From positions 1 through 48,539 of the forward strand of contig CALDLA010000166.1 in the NCBI GenBank assembly GCA_937898415.1: a stretch of 48,539 nt of DNA, written 5' to 3'. The position numbers and the translations under genes are program-made. The stretch is from an uncultured Prevotellaceae bacterium (GTDB taxonomy: Bacteria; Bacteroidota; Bacteroidia; Bacteroidales; Bacteroidaceae). Shown in pieces: positions 17,809 through 25,468 of the stretch. Numbering within the stretch: the stretch's first letter is position 1; the number at the start of each line of letters is the position of its first letter. The notes under the pieces were generated by a model. That model saw only the letters and a program-made list of their open reading frames with translations. It did not search any database and was not told where the DNA came from.

Positions 17809-19005
17809 ATGAAATCACTCAGAGAACTATTCCGTATCGGAAAAGGTCCGTCCAGCAGTCACACGATGGGACCAGACAATGCAGCACGTATCTACGCCAA
17901 GCGCCATCCCGAGGCCAAGAGTTTCGAAGTAACCCTCTACGGCAGTCTCGCTGCCACGGGAAAAGGTCACATGACCGATGTAGCCATCATCGATGTGCTC
18001 AGTAAGATTGCCCCTGTGAACATCGTCTGGCAACCCAAGGAATTCCTGCCGTTCCACCCCAACGGCATGAAGTTCACGGCTGACGGAGGTGACGATTGGA
18101 CGGTCTATAGCGTAGGAGGTGGTGCACTTTCCGAGGGTAAGGCTGAGGGTGACATGTTCGCATCAGGCGGCGATGTCTATGAGATGAACAAGATGAAGGA
18201 CATCATGGCGTGGTGCAACAAAACAGGTCACGGCTACTGGGAATATGTGGAACAGTGCGAAGGACCGGAAATCTGGAATTTCCTGAAAGAAGTCTTCCAT
18301 ACGATGCAGGAAACTGTGAAACGAGGCCTCGATGCAGAAGGTGCCCTGCCCGGTCCGTTGGGCTTGTCGCGCAAGGCCGTATCCTACTATGTAAAGGCGC
18401 AAGGTTACAATGAAGCCGCCCGTTACAGCGCCATGCTCTATTCCTATGCATTGGCTGTCATTGAGGAGAATGCCTGTGGAGGTACGATTGTGACGGCACC
18501 CACCTGTGGCAGTTGCGGCATACTTCCTGCCGTTCTCTATGAGCACTACCACGACTTGAAATTCTCTGAGCAGCGCATACTGAGAGCCCTTGCTACTGCC
18601 GGTCTCTTTGGCAACGTGGTGAAACACAATGCCAGCATCAGCGGAGCAGAAGTGGGATGCCAAGGTGAGATAGGCGTAGCCTGTGCCATGGCCGCTGCTG
18701 CCGGTTGCCAACTATGGGGAGGTAGTCCCAACTAGATAGAATATGCTGCAGAGATGGGACTGGAGCATCACCTCGGCATGACCTGCGACCCCATCTGCGG
18801 ACTGGTTCAGATTCCATGCATTGAGCGTAATGCCTTTGCTGCCGCACGTGCTGCTGATGCCACCTTTTATGCCATCTCTTCCGACGGTAACCACCGCATT
18901 TCTTTCGACCATGTGGTGGAGGTGATGAAGCGCACTGGCCACGATCTGCCCTCGCTCTACAAGGAAACCAGCGAAGGTGGACTGGCGTTGGAGTATAAAG
19001 AGTGA
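17809..19005 (+). pseudogene. sdaA: L-serine ammonia-lyase (SdaA-like) interrupted by an amber codon
   Basis: The reading frame encodes an iron-sulfur L-serine dehydratase that converts serine to pyruvate and ammonia. Family landmarks are FRIGKGPSSSHTMGPDNAA at the N-terminus, TAPTCGSCGILPAVLYEHY near residue 228, and CDPICGLVQIPCIERNA near 326. A TAG at 18733-18735 splits it; the frame continues unchanged for another 90 codons (IEYAAEMGLEHH onward) to the natural stop at 19003-19005. The expected residue at that place is Gln, so one C-to-T change (CAG to TAG) explains it. The 308-aa product lacks the C-terminal cysteines expected to bind the cluster, so it is probably inactive. A recent nonsense mutation, a sequencing/assembly error or suppression are the options. 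Confidence 0.85.
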
Positions 19006-19050
19006 TGTAGAATACATGTTCAGATGAAGAACCTGGTATTCTATAAGCCA

Positions 19051-19113
19051 AATAAGGGCACCTTATTCTCCAATAAGAGGCACTTGCTTAGCAATAAGAG
19101 CCAACTTTATTTG
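19051..19113. repeat. Three degenerate 21-bp tandem repeats
   Basis: Units start at 19051, 19072 and 19093, each beginning AATAAG(G/A)G and differing in the second half. The exact 21-bp period would encode a 7-residue repeat (NKGTLFS, NKRHLLS, NKSQLYL) in the plus frame that starts at 19024. That 76-codon frame overlaps the remnant gene below in another frame and is not convincing as a protein. Confidence 0.6.
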
Positions 19114-19460
19114 AATCTGAAATCGGCAAGCATCGCTTTCTCTTTGTTTCCCGTTACCCTCTATCCACCGACTTACGCTTATGGCTCCAGTCCATTCCTA
19201 ATAGATATGTTCATTTTGGTGATTTCGATTTGGCTGGCATTCATATCTTTTTGACGGAGTTTTATCAATATCTTGGTAAGCGTTCTTCGTTCTTCTTCCC
19301 GTCGGACATTGAAAAACGGCTAAAAAATGGTTCACGGGAGCGATATGATTGTCAGTTGTCTCGATTCAAGGGCTTGAAATGTGACAACAAAAAGATTCAG
19401 GCTGTTATTGATTTAATCAATAAGCATCATCGATGTTATGACCAGGAGGGATATGTTTAA
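19098..19460 (+). pseudogene. 5'-truncated remnant of a DUF2220/JetD-like toprim protein
   Basis: An open frame of 120 codons without its own start. It reads through FESEIGKHRFLFVSRYPL, STDLRLWLQSIPNRYVHFGD, then FDLAGIHIFLTEFYQYLGKR and ends QEGYV. GDFDLAGI with the following acidic residue resembles the toprim-like catalytic block of DUF2220 proteins, the family of the JetD nuclease subunit of Wadjet systems. The upstream part and any partner genes are missing and a stop lies directly before it. I read it as the 3' end of a deleted gene. The family call rests on motif recall only. Confidence 0.45.
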
Positions 19461-19620
19461 GGGGGGCGTACCTCTATCCAATGCGATGGCATTAACTATG
19501 CCATCCTTGCCTCAAAATAAACAGGGCATCGTACATGGAATTATTGATGATTTCATGCGTAACTCAATTTATACACTATGTGTATAAGCAATTTTGGCTT
19601 GAAAGAAAGTTTGAAAATTG

Positions 19621-19653
19621 TTTGGTGGATTGTAAAAAAGTGTGTAATTTTGC
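19621..19653 (+). promoter_or_regulatory. Promoter of the 19.66-20.01 kb RNA unit
   Basis: TTTG (19621-19624), a 20-nt spacer and TAATTTTGC (19645-19653) form a near-perfect Bacteroidota sigma-ABfr promoter. Transcription should begin near 19660. The segment 19461-19620 before it shows no gene. Confidence 0.75.
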
Positions 19654-19659
19654 CGCCGT

Positions 19660-20011
19660 TTTTCAAAATTATGTAAATTAAGCAATGCTGCAACAAAGAA
19701 TGAACGTTTTCGACAAGCCATGCAAGCAAAACGATGCTTGCATCAACTTTGCTGTGGCGAGAAAACGTGGAGCAAAGCTCAACATATCAACACTGTTACC
19801 GCTCCAGAGCAAAGAAAACTTTGGAGGCTTCTGCTATGTTCATACGAACGACTCGATGAGTATTGCAGCACGTGACTGGTACACGAACACTTTCCAACGA
19901 ACATCACCGAAAAGAAAAGCTGATTGGACGGCATAGATGCAGCCGAACTTCAGAGTATAAGAGATAGCGAGACCGTTGGAAAGAATTTACCAAACTTTCC
20001 AACGGTTTTTC
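19660..20011 (+). ncRNA. Putative structured small RNA upstream of the RNA-repair genes
   Basis: This unit of about 350 nt runs from a strong promoter to a strong intrinsic terminator. Inside, ACGTTTTC near 19707 pairs with GAAAACGT near 19771, enclosing TGCAAGC/GCTTGCA (about 19723/19736) as an inner stem. Further hairpins are GAGC-AAA-GCTC near 19770-19785 and CAAAG-AAAA-CTTTG near 19807-19822. A frame of 83 codons (19685-19936) exists, but its composition looks random and it has no recognisable domain, so I prefer a noncoding RNA. It could be a substrate, guide or regulator tied to the RNA ligase gene 220 nt downstream, or unrelated. I cannot assign it to a known RNA family. Confidence 0.45.
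19973..20011 (+). terminator. Intrinsic terminator of the RNA unit
   Basis: CCGTTGGAAAG (19973-19983) pairs perfectly with CTTTCCAACGG (19995-20005) and is followed by TTTTT. The 220 nt between it and the RNA ligase gene hold a small hairpin AGAGAC/GTCTCT (20047-20066) and a GCGCA/TGCGC hairpin near 20200, but no clear TAnnTTTG promoter. The downstream operon may depend on read-through or on a promoter type I do not recognise. Confidence 0.85.
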
Positions 20012-20232
20012 GTTATCAGTGTGTCCATTATCCGTGGTACCCTCCCAGAGACACTCGCTAGTCTCTTGGTCCCTCCCTTCTCCGCGGCCTTAGCAGACGG
20101 GCATACGCTAATCAACCATTTGATTAAACGAGAGCAGAACAAGTTCACTTGGTCTGTCGAGCGTGAAAATGGTCAAATCAAATTTAACAACAGTATTAAC
20201 CGCGCAGCGATGCGCACAAAAAGAAAAGAACA

Positions 20233-21270
20233 ATGATTGAATTCAAGAAGTACAGCTCTATCGAAAACTCCTTCAGCCGTGAGTTCATGGAGCACGTGGT
20301 GGCTGAGATGCCACAGGATTTGGAATATGTAGTGCAGGAGAAGGTGCATGGTGCCAACACCAGCTTTCTCTGTGACGGTGAGGACGTGAGGTTTGCCAAA
20401 AGGACTTCGTTGCTGGTCGATGGTGAGCAGTTCTATGACTATCCTGAGCTACTCGGCAGATATAAGGACAGGGTGTTGAGACTCTATGCTGACATCAAGG
20501 CTAGATTTCCAGAAGTGACTCATATCTCCGTGTTTGGCGAGATGTTCGGTGGTTTGTATCCTCACGATGGCGTAAAGGTTGCTCACAAGGTTGCGCTGAT
20601 TCAGAAGGGCGTCTGCTACACTCCCGAGCACGAGTTCTACGGCTTCGACATCTACCTCTTTACTGAGGATGGTGGCCGATTCCTTCCCGTTGATGAGGTG
20701 AACGAGCTCTTCGAGGCCGAGAGTTTCTTCTACGCCAAGACTCTCTTCCGTGGAACTCTGGCCGAGTGCCTGAAGCATCCCAACGGCTTCCAGAGCAAGA
20801 TAGCCGAATGGCTTGGGCTACCCGCTATCGAGGACAACATCTGCGAGGGTATCGTCATCCGTCCCGTCATCCCAATGTATCTGAGAAATGGCTCCCGTGT
20901 GCTTATCAAGAGCAAGAACGAGCGGTTTGCCGAACGTAAGAGCGTGAAGAAACGCAACAAACTCTTTGCCGAGCCCGTACCCTATAGCGATGCATTGAAG
21001 ATTCTGATTGAGGAGGGCGAGACCTACGTCACCGAGAACCGTCTGGCAAACGTGGTGAGCCACATCGGTGAGGTACACTTCCCAAAGGACTTTGGTCGCG
21101 TGATGGGCGCACTCTCTAAGGACGTGCTTGATGACTTCCTCAAAGAGCATGGTGGCTCTTATGCAGCCCTTGATAAGTGCGAGCAGAAGTCGCTCAACAA
21201 GGAGTTGGACAAACTCTGCACCGCCCTTGTGAAGCAGGTCTATATGAGCCAGGCTTATATCATGGAATAG
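20233..21270 (+). CDS. T4 Rnl2-type RNA ligase
   Basis: ATP-dependent RNA ligase of 345 aa that seals 3'-OH/5'-phosphate nicks in duplex RNA, as T4 Rnl2 does. All nucleotidyltransferase motifs are visible: motif I EKVHGAN with the adenylated Lys37, motif III FGE at 101-103, motif IIIa YGFDIY near 136-141, motif IV EGIVIRP at 205-211 and motif V LIKSKN at 224-229. After the ligase core, residues about 255-345 match the C-terminal domain of Rnl2 (VTENRLANVVSHIGE and PKDFGRVMG), so it is full length. It is the first gene of a plus-strand operon with two phosphoesterases and a Thg1-like polymerase, which points to repair of cleaved RNA, probably tRNA. Confidence 0.92.
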   Translation: MIEFKKYSSIENSFSREFMEHVVAEMPQDLEYVVQEKVHGANTSFLCDGEDVRFAKRTSLLVDGEQFYDYPELLGRYKDRVLRLYADIKARFPEVTHISVFGEMFGGLYPHDGVKVAHKVALIQKGVCYTPEHEFYGFDIYLFTEDGGRFLPVDEVNELFEAESFFYAKTLFRGTLAECLKHPNGFQSKIAEWLGLPAIEDNICEGIVIRPVIPMYLRNGSRVLIKSKNERFAERKSVKKRNKLFAEPVPYSDALKILIEEGETYVTENRLANVVSHIGEVHFPKDFGRVMGALSKDVLDDFLKEHGGSYAALDKCEQKSLNKELDKLCTALVKQVYMSQAYIME

Positions 21271-21324
21271 TAATTCGTCTCTCCCAGTTAAAGGCTGGGG
21301 GAGACTTAAAAAGAAAAGGAAACA

Positions 21325-21954
21325 ATGAACAAGATTTATTTTACGGCCGACTTGCATTTCGGCCATTCGAACATATTGAAGCATTCACCTAAGCGACCGT
21401 TTTCGGATACGGTGGATATCGTGGCACATGACGAATGGTTGCTTGACCTTTGGGAAAGCACGGTAGACAAGCGTGATACGGTATATATTCTGGGTGATCT
21501 GACATTCCTGAAGAGTGAGAATGCTCGCCATCTATTGGAGAAACTGCCTGGGCAGAAGTTCCTGATAAAAGGGAACCACGATGGCTCGATTCGGGCTTAC
21601 AAGAACTATTTCAAAGAGGTCTATCAGATTAAGGAGATGCGCTTCAAGCCTTCTGTGGCACCATTCCTAAAAGAGGATCTCTGCGTGGTGATGTGCCACT
21701 ACCCGATGGTGACATGGAACCAGAAACCTCGAGGATCTATAATGCTTCACGGGCATAGTCACGGCAAACTTGACGACTATAATGCTTTGTCGATGGACCT
21801 CCGCTTTGACGTGGGAATAGACGGGTCTCTCGCCAATCTGCGTTTCTTGACGCTAGAAGATATCTACAACGCTGCCACAGAGAAGATTAAGCAGTACGAT
21901 TGCAACACCTTTGCTGAGTATGCACAGAACAACTACCGAAGCGAGGTGAGGTAA
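21325..21954 (+). CDS. Calcineurin-like metallophosphoesterase (RNA-end processing candidate)
   Basis: Protein of 209 aa with every metal-binding motif of the family: DLHFGH (D9, H11), GDLTF (D58), GNHD at 83-86, the single His in CHYP near 125, and GHSH at 143-146. The fold hydrolyses phosphomonoesters or diesters. The place between an RNA ligase and a Thg1-like polymerase suggests it removes 2',3'-cyclic phosphate or 2'/3' phosphates left by ribonucleases, so that the ligase can act. That role is an inference. Starts 54 nt after the ligase stop with AAAAGAAAAGGAAAC before the ATG. Confidence 0.88.
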   Translation: MNKIYFTADLHFGHSNILKHSPKRPFSDTVDIVAHDEWLLDLWESTVDKRDTVYILGDLTFLKSENARHLLEKLPGQKFLIKGNHDGSIRAYKNYFKEVYQIKEMRFKPSVAPFLKEDLCVVMCHYPMVTWNQKPRGSIMLHGHSHGKLDDYNALSMDLRFDVGIDGSLANLRFLTLEDIYNAATEKIKQYDCNTFAEYAQNNYRSEVR

Positions 21955-21974
21955 ACGAATAAAAAACATAGAAT

Positions 21975-22742
21975 ATGGACTTCAACACTCTTGACAAACA
22001 AATGAGACGGTTCGAGCAGTCGATGGACAGGATCCTGCTCGAAGGAATTTATGTGGTGGCACGACTTGATGGTCACGGATTCACACGGTTGACCAAGAAA
22101 GAATGGGATCTGGAAAAACCGTTCGACATCAGGTTTCGCGATGCCATGATAGAAACCACAAAGCACTTGATGGACTGTGGTTTCCGCATCATCTACGGCT
22201 ATACGCAAAGCGACGAGATTTCGTTGCTGTTCCACTTTCGAGATGAGTCCTTTGGCAGGAAAGAACGAAAACTACTTTCCATACTTGCCGCAGAGGCTTC
22301 TGTGACATTCTCTATGCAAGTGGGCAGAGCCGCTGTATTTGACAATCGACTAATTCCGCTTCCTTCAGCGGACAACGTGGTGGACTATTTCCGATGGCGA
22401 CAGGAGGATGCCCATCGCAACTCTCTGAACTCTCATTGCTATTGGTTTTTTCGGAAAGAAGGCATGTCTGCCGCTAATGCCCAAAAGCGGATGTCAGGCA
22501 TCACCAATGGTCAGAAGAACGAAATCCTCTTCGAACGAGGCATTAACTATAACGACCTTCCACTCTGGCAGAAACGAGGCATCGGCATGTATTTCCGTGA
22601 TGAGCAACGACAAGGGTTCAATCCCATAGCCCAAGAGACTACATCATGTGTACGTCGTGCCATGCATGTTGAGATGGAGTTGCCGATAGGACAGGAATAC
22701 TCACAGCTTATCAACAAGATAATAAACGAACAAAACAAATAA
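21975..22742 (+). CDS. Thg1-like protein (3'-5' RNA polymerase, tRNA 5'-end repair)
   Basis: Protein of 255 aa from the tRNA-His guanylyltransferase superfamily. The palm-domain metal ligands are visible in RLDGHGFTRLT (D32) and YTQSDEISLLF (D80, E81). The HRNSLNSHCYW segment near residue 147 corresponds to the HINNLYN motif of Thg1. Bacterial Thg1-like proteins add nucleotides in the 3'-5' direction to restore truncated tRNA 5' ends. The operon context with Rnl2 and phosphatases supports a repair function. tRNA-His in this genome already encodes its G-1 (24942-25015), so a house-keeping G-1 role is unnecessary. 20 nt after the phosphoesterase. Confidence 0.92.
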   Translation: MDFNTLDKQMRRFEQSMDRILLEGIYVVARLDGHGFTRLTKKEWDLEKPFDIRFRDAMIETTKHLMDCGFRIIYGYTQSDEISLLFHFRDESFGRKERKLLSILAAEASVTFSMQVGRAAVFDNRLIPLPSADNVVDYFRWRQEDAHRNSLNSHCYWFFRKEGMSAANAQKRMSGITNGQKNEILFERGINYNDLPLWQKRGIGMYFRDEQRQGFNPIAQETTSCVRRAMHVEMELPIGQEYSQLINKIINEQNK

Positions 22743-22747
22743 ACAAT

Positions 22748-23443
22748 ATGGGAACTTACAGTACTATTTTTATCGAATTCAAGAAAAAGGACCAGTGGCA
22801 CCTACTCGAAGCCGCTGTGCCACTCACATTTGTAGATCACTCTTATAGCGGAAAGTCACCAGATGACAATCACGTCATTGAGGTTGGCGGAATAAAAATG
22901 AACCGGATGTTCACGTTCGTGCGCCAAGGGGATGTTCGAGACCTGTTGGCCGGACATGATGCGCCATTCAACGACAGGGGCTTCCCCGATGACTTGAGTC
23001 CAGAGTTGAAAGATATGTTCGACAAGGTCCAGCAAAAGATAAACGAACATCCAGACTCCTATTTAAGAGGTAGAGACTGGCGCTGGGGCAAGTCATGGTG
23101 CTACCTAACGGAACTGCAGTCTTATCTGGATGAGTGGTTGGAGAGATGCAAAGCAGCCATACTGAGGGAGCACTCCAAACAGCTTTCTTATGGCATCTCA
23201 GAGAAACTCGATGCGATTCTTGCGGCTGTCAATGGGAAAAAGATTGAAACTAAAAAGAAGCAGCAGGAAGACGAGGACGACTACATTGACCAGGGAGAAA
23301 TGCTGGAGTATTACTTGGGGGAAGAACTGAACGAAATCATCTGGTTGAAGGAATTTGCTGCAGGCATCGCCCTCATCCATGAGTTTTTGACTGACGAATG
23401 GTTCTCAGAGGATTCTATCCGACTCGTATTTTATGCCAGTTAG
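22748..23443 (+). CDS. Unknown protein of the RNA-repair operon
   Basis: A protein of 231 aa that I do not recognise. It begins GTYSTIFIEFKKKDQWHLLE, has a tryptophan/arginine-rich patch RGRDWRWGKSWCYLTEL near residues 116-132, a Lys/Glu/Asp-rich low-complexity segment near 168-185 (KKKQQEDEDD) and an acidic helix after it. No signal peptide or membrane segment is seen, so it should be cytoplasmic. It starts 5 nt after the Thg1-like gene stop, which argues for co-translation and a shared function. The aromatic and basic patch could contact RNA, but that is speculation. Confidence 0.75.
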   Translation: MGTYSTIFIEFKKKDQWHLLEAAVPLTFVDHSYSGKSPDDNHVIEVGGIKMNRMFTFVRQGDVRDLLAGHDAPFNDRGFPDDLSPELKDMFDKVQQKINEHPDSYLRGRDWRWGKSWCYLTELQSYLDEWLERCKAAILREHSKQLSYGISEKLDAILAAVNGKKIETKKKQQEDEDDYIDQGEMLEYYLGEELNEIIWLKEFAAGIALIHEFLTDEWFSEDSIRLVFYAS

Positions 23444-23470
23444 GCCATACGAATAATTAACTGATTTGAT

Positions 23471-24265
23471 ATGAACAACGTATATTTAAGAGCAATGAGA
23501 ATACAATACATGAGTGATCTCCATATGGAGTTATATGACAATTCGCGGTATATAAAGGCGAATGAGTTTGAAGTTGTGGGCGATGTTTTGGTGCTCGCAG
23601 GTGACACGTTCTACCTGCGGGACATCATTGCCCCTCAGAAACGGTTTTGGAACTGGGCATCAAAGAACTTCCAGCAAGTGTTACTGGTGCCTGGTAACCA
23701 CGAGTTCTACAGCAATGGCGACGTAACAGCACGTGGCGACAGTTGGCAATGGATGATACGTGAGAATGTGGGCTGTTATTATAATAAGGTGGTGCGCATT
23801 GACGATACGGACTTCATTCTGACTACGCTGTGGTCGAGAATACCAGAGCAGGATATGTTCCATGTTCAGCGCGGCATGAACGACTTCCGCCAGATAATGT
23901 ATGATGGCAGACGTTTCACACCTGATGATTTCAATTTGGAGTATGAGAAATGCCTGACTTTCTTGAAACAAGCAGTAAAAGAGAGTACCGCCAAGCATAT
24001 CGTTGTGGTTACACATCATCTGCCGACATTATCTGTGGTGGCAGCCCAGCACATGGGTTCCGTTCTAAACGGAGCCTTTGCTACAGAACAGGGAAACTAT
24101 ATTGCCGACAGTCGCATTGATGTCTGGATTTATGGGCACTCGCATACCAACATTGACACCATGATAGGCAATACAAAGATCATATGTAACCAGATGGGAT
24201 ATATATACTACAATGAACATCTGACAAACGGATTTGAACCAAACAAAACAATTGTAATAGAATGA
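23471..24265 (+). CDS. Second metallophosphoesterase of the RNA-repair operon
   Basis: Protein of 264 aa with calcineurin-like motifs DLH (D16, H18), LAGDTF (D45), GNHEF at 75-79, THHLP in the C-terminal half and YGHSHTN. It is not closely similar to the first phosphoesterase of the operon (21325-21954), which has the GNHD form, so the two probably act on different ends or bonds (for example cyclic phosphodiester opening against phosphate removal). An internal ATG at 23495 (MRIQYMSDLH) gives a start closer to the fold and is equally possible. Confidence 0.85.
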   Translation: MNNVYLRAMRIQYMSDLHMELYDNSRYIKANEFEVVGDVLVLAGDTFYLRDIIAPQKRFWNWASKNFQQVLLVPGNHEFYSNGDVTARGDSWQWMIRENVGCYYNKVVRIDDTDFILTTLWSRIPEQDMFHVQRGMNDFRQIMYDGRRFTPDDFNLEYEKCLTFLKQAVKESTAKHIVVVTHHLPTLSVVAAQHMGSVLNGAFATEQGNYIADSRIDVWIYGHSHTNIDTMIGNTKIICNQMGYIYYNEHLTNGFEPNKTIVIE

Positions 24266-24393
24266 ACAATAACAAGAAGCAAAAGTATTGGTATACGCAG
24301 AAAGATGTTGATTGTTTTTTGCACAGTTTTCATTATGAACCATTTAATAGCGATAAAAATTGATTATGGACTCTTTAGATTATAAATACAAAC

Positions 24394-24810
24394 ATGCCAG
24401 TAAACAAAAACGCATTATTGCGTTACAAGATAATAGACAGAAGCCTGCGCAACAGGTACAGAAGATGGACGATAGAGGGCCTGGTTGATGAAGTATCTGA
24501 TGCGCTGTACGATATGGAAGGGATTCGCAAAGGGATCTCTCTTAGAACAGTTCAGAACGATATTCAGATTATGCGTTCTGACAAACTCGGATACAATGCG
24601 CCCATAGAGGTTTACGATCAGAAGTACTACAGGTACGCTGATCCTGACTACTCTATCACTGAACTGCCTCTGACAGCTGATGATTTCAAACTTATCACGA
24701 AGGCAGTAAAGATGTTAGAAAAGACAGGGGGGAAACCTGAACTTCAGCAGATGGGCAGAGTACTTGCGAGAGTTAAGAAAAGGCTAACAGCCATTCTGAA
24801 CTATGGATAA
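24394..24810 (+). CDS. HTH protein similar to the N-terminal half of WYL regulators
   Basis: Protein of 138 aa that begins MPVNKNALLRYKIIDRSLRN and continues RRWTIEGLVDEVSDALYDMEG and SLRTVQNDIQIMRSDKLGYN. This is the winged-helix start typical of Bacteroidota WYL-domain transcription factors. Those are usually about 300 aa with a ligand-binding WYL domain; here the frame stops after YDQKYYRYADPDYSITELPL and about 50 more residues, so the WYL domain is absent. It may be a naturally short regulator of the RNA-repair operon or a truncated gene. There is a 128-nt gap after the phosphoesterase and a terminator follows. Confidence 0.7.
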   Translation: MPVNKNALLRYKIIDRSLRNRYRRWTIEGLVDEVSDALYDMEGIRKGISLRTVQNDIQIMRSDKLGYNAPIEVYDQKYYRYADPDYSITELPLTADDFKLITKAVKMLEKTGGKPELQQMGRVLARVKKRLTAILNYG

Positions 24811-24815
24811 AGGAA

Positions 24816-24852
24816 GGACTCCGGTTTCCTGTTTGGGGAAATCGGAGTCTTT
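24816..24852. terminator. Bidirectional terminator between the repair operon and tRNAs
   Basis: GGACTCCGGTTTCC (24816-24829) pairs with GGGAAATCGGAGTCT (24836-24850), with a short T-run on the plus side and CCTTT on the minus side. It separates the convergent WYL-like gene and tRNA-Cys. Confidence 0.7.
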
Positions 24853-24860
24853 AATGATTG

Positions 24861-24934
24861 AATGAGGAATCGGATTCGAACCGATGAATGACGGTTTTGC
24901 AGACCGCCCCCTTAAACCACTCGGGCATCCTCAC
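24861..24934 (-). tRNA. tRNA-Cys (GCA)
   Basis: Acceptor GTGAGGA/TCCTCAT, anticodon loop CTGCAAA (GCA), T arm ATCGG-TTCGAAT-CCGAT and discriminator U. CCA is not encoded. Last gene of the tRNA operon. Confidence 0.93.
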
Positions 24935-24941
24935 ATTGTAG

Positions 24942-25015
24942 GGAGTTTGACAGGTTTCGAACCTGTGACCACCAGAGCCACAATCTGGTGCTCTACCTAC
25001 TGAGCTACAAACTCC
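24942..25015 (-). tRNA. tRNA-His (GTG)
   Basis: Anticodon loop TTGTGGC (GTG) in a CCAGA/TCTGG stem. The acceptor GAGTTTG/CAAACTC is preceded by a genome-encoded G-1 that pairs with C73. CCA is not encoded. Confidence 0.94.
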
Positions 25016-25025
25016 ATTTATTTAG

Positions 25026-25098
25026 CAGAAGCAGAAGGGCTCGAACCTCCGACCTTCGGTTTTGGAGACCGACATTCTACCAACTGAACTATGCTCCC
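25026..25098 (-). tRNA. tRNA-Trp (CCA)
   Basis: Anticodon loop CTCCAAA (CCA) in TCGGT/ACCGA; acceptor GGGAGCA/TGCTTCT with G-U pairs; discriminator G. Confidence 0.93.
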
Positions 25099-25102
25099 AT
25101 CG

Positions 25103-25184
25103 TTGAGGTGGCGGGACTCGAACCCACGAAGCCGAATGGCGGCAGATTTACAGTCTGCTCTCGTTGCCGCTGGAGAACACCTCA
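25103..25184 (-). tRNA. tRNA-Tyr (GTA)
   Basis: Anticodon loop CTGTAAA (GTA) in GCAGA/TCTGC, long variable arm, acceptor TGAGGTG/CACCTCA, discriminator A. Confidence 0.94.
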
Positions 25185-25195
25185 TTATATTCTTG

Positions 25196-25268
25196 TGGAA
25201 CCTCGTGGAGTCGAACCACGTTCTCAGGATTTTCAGTCCTGCGCATACACCAAGTCTGCCAAAGTTCC
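25196..25268 (-). tRNA. tRNA-Phe (GAA)
   Basis: Anticodon loop CTGAAAA (GAA) in CAGGA/TCCTG, acceptor GGAACTT/AGGTTCC, T arm CGTGG-TTCGACT-CCACG, discriminator A. Confidence 0.93.
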
Positions 25269-25273
25269 ATCAG

Positions 25274-25361
25274 AGGAGGCTAAGGGATTCGAACCCTTGG
25301 GACGTTTGACCGCCCTCTAGTTTTCAAGACTAGTGCAATAGACCAACTCTGCCAAACCTCC
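25274..25361 (-). tRNA. tRNA-Ser (TGA)
   Basis: Anticodon loop CTTGAAA (TGA) in CTAGT/ACTAG, class II variable arm, acceptor GGAGGTT/AGCCTCC, T arm AAGGG-TTCGAAT-CCCTT. Confidence 0.93.
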
Positions 25362-25369
25362 AATTTGTG

Positions 25370-25454
25370 CGGAAGCAGAAGGATTCGAACCTTCGGAGCC
25401 TTGCGGCTCGGCACGTTAGCAATGTGCTGGTATCGACCGCTCACCCATACTTCC
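25370..25454 (-). tRNA. tRNA-Ser (GCT)
   Basis: Anticodon loop TTGCTAA (GCT) in GCACA/CGTGC with one weak pair, class II variable arm (GAGCC/GGCTC), acceptor GGAAGTA/TGCTTCC, discriminator G. First gene of the seven-tRNA operon. Confidence 0.93.
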
Positions 25455-25468
25455 GTTGGATTTCGGGT

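Noticed and set aside
18733..18735. TAG as sense codon (recoding to Gln)
   Set aside because: Other genes of the window (murG, for example) end with TAG, so no genome-wide recoding; a point mutation or error is simpler.
19024..19254. 76-codon frame with 7-residue repeats
   Set aside because: The repeat is explained by the 21-bp DNA repeat and the rest overlaps the toprim remnant in another frame.
19685..19936. 83-codon frame inside the promoter-terminator unit
   Set aside because: Random-looking composition, no domain, and strong nested RNA stems overlap it; kept as possible alternative to the ncRNA only.
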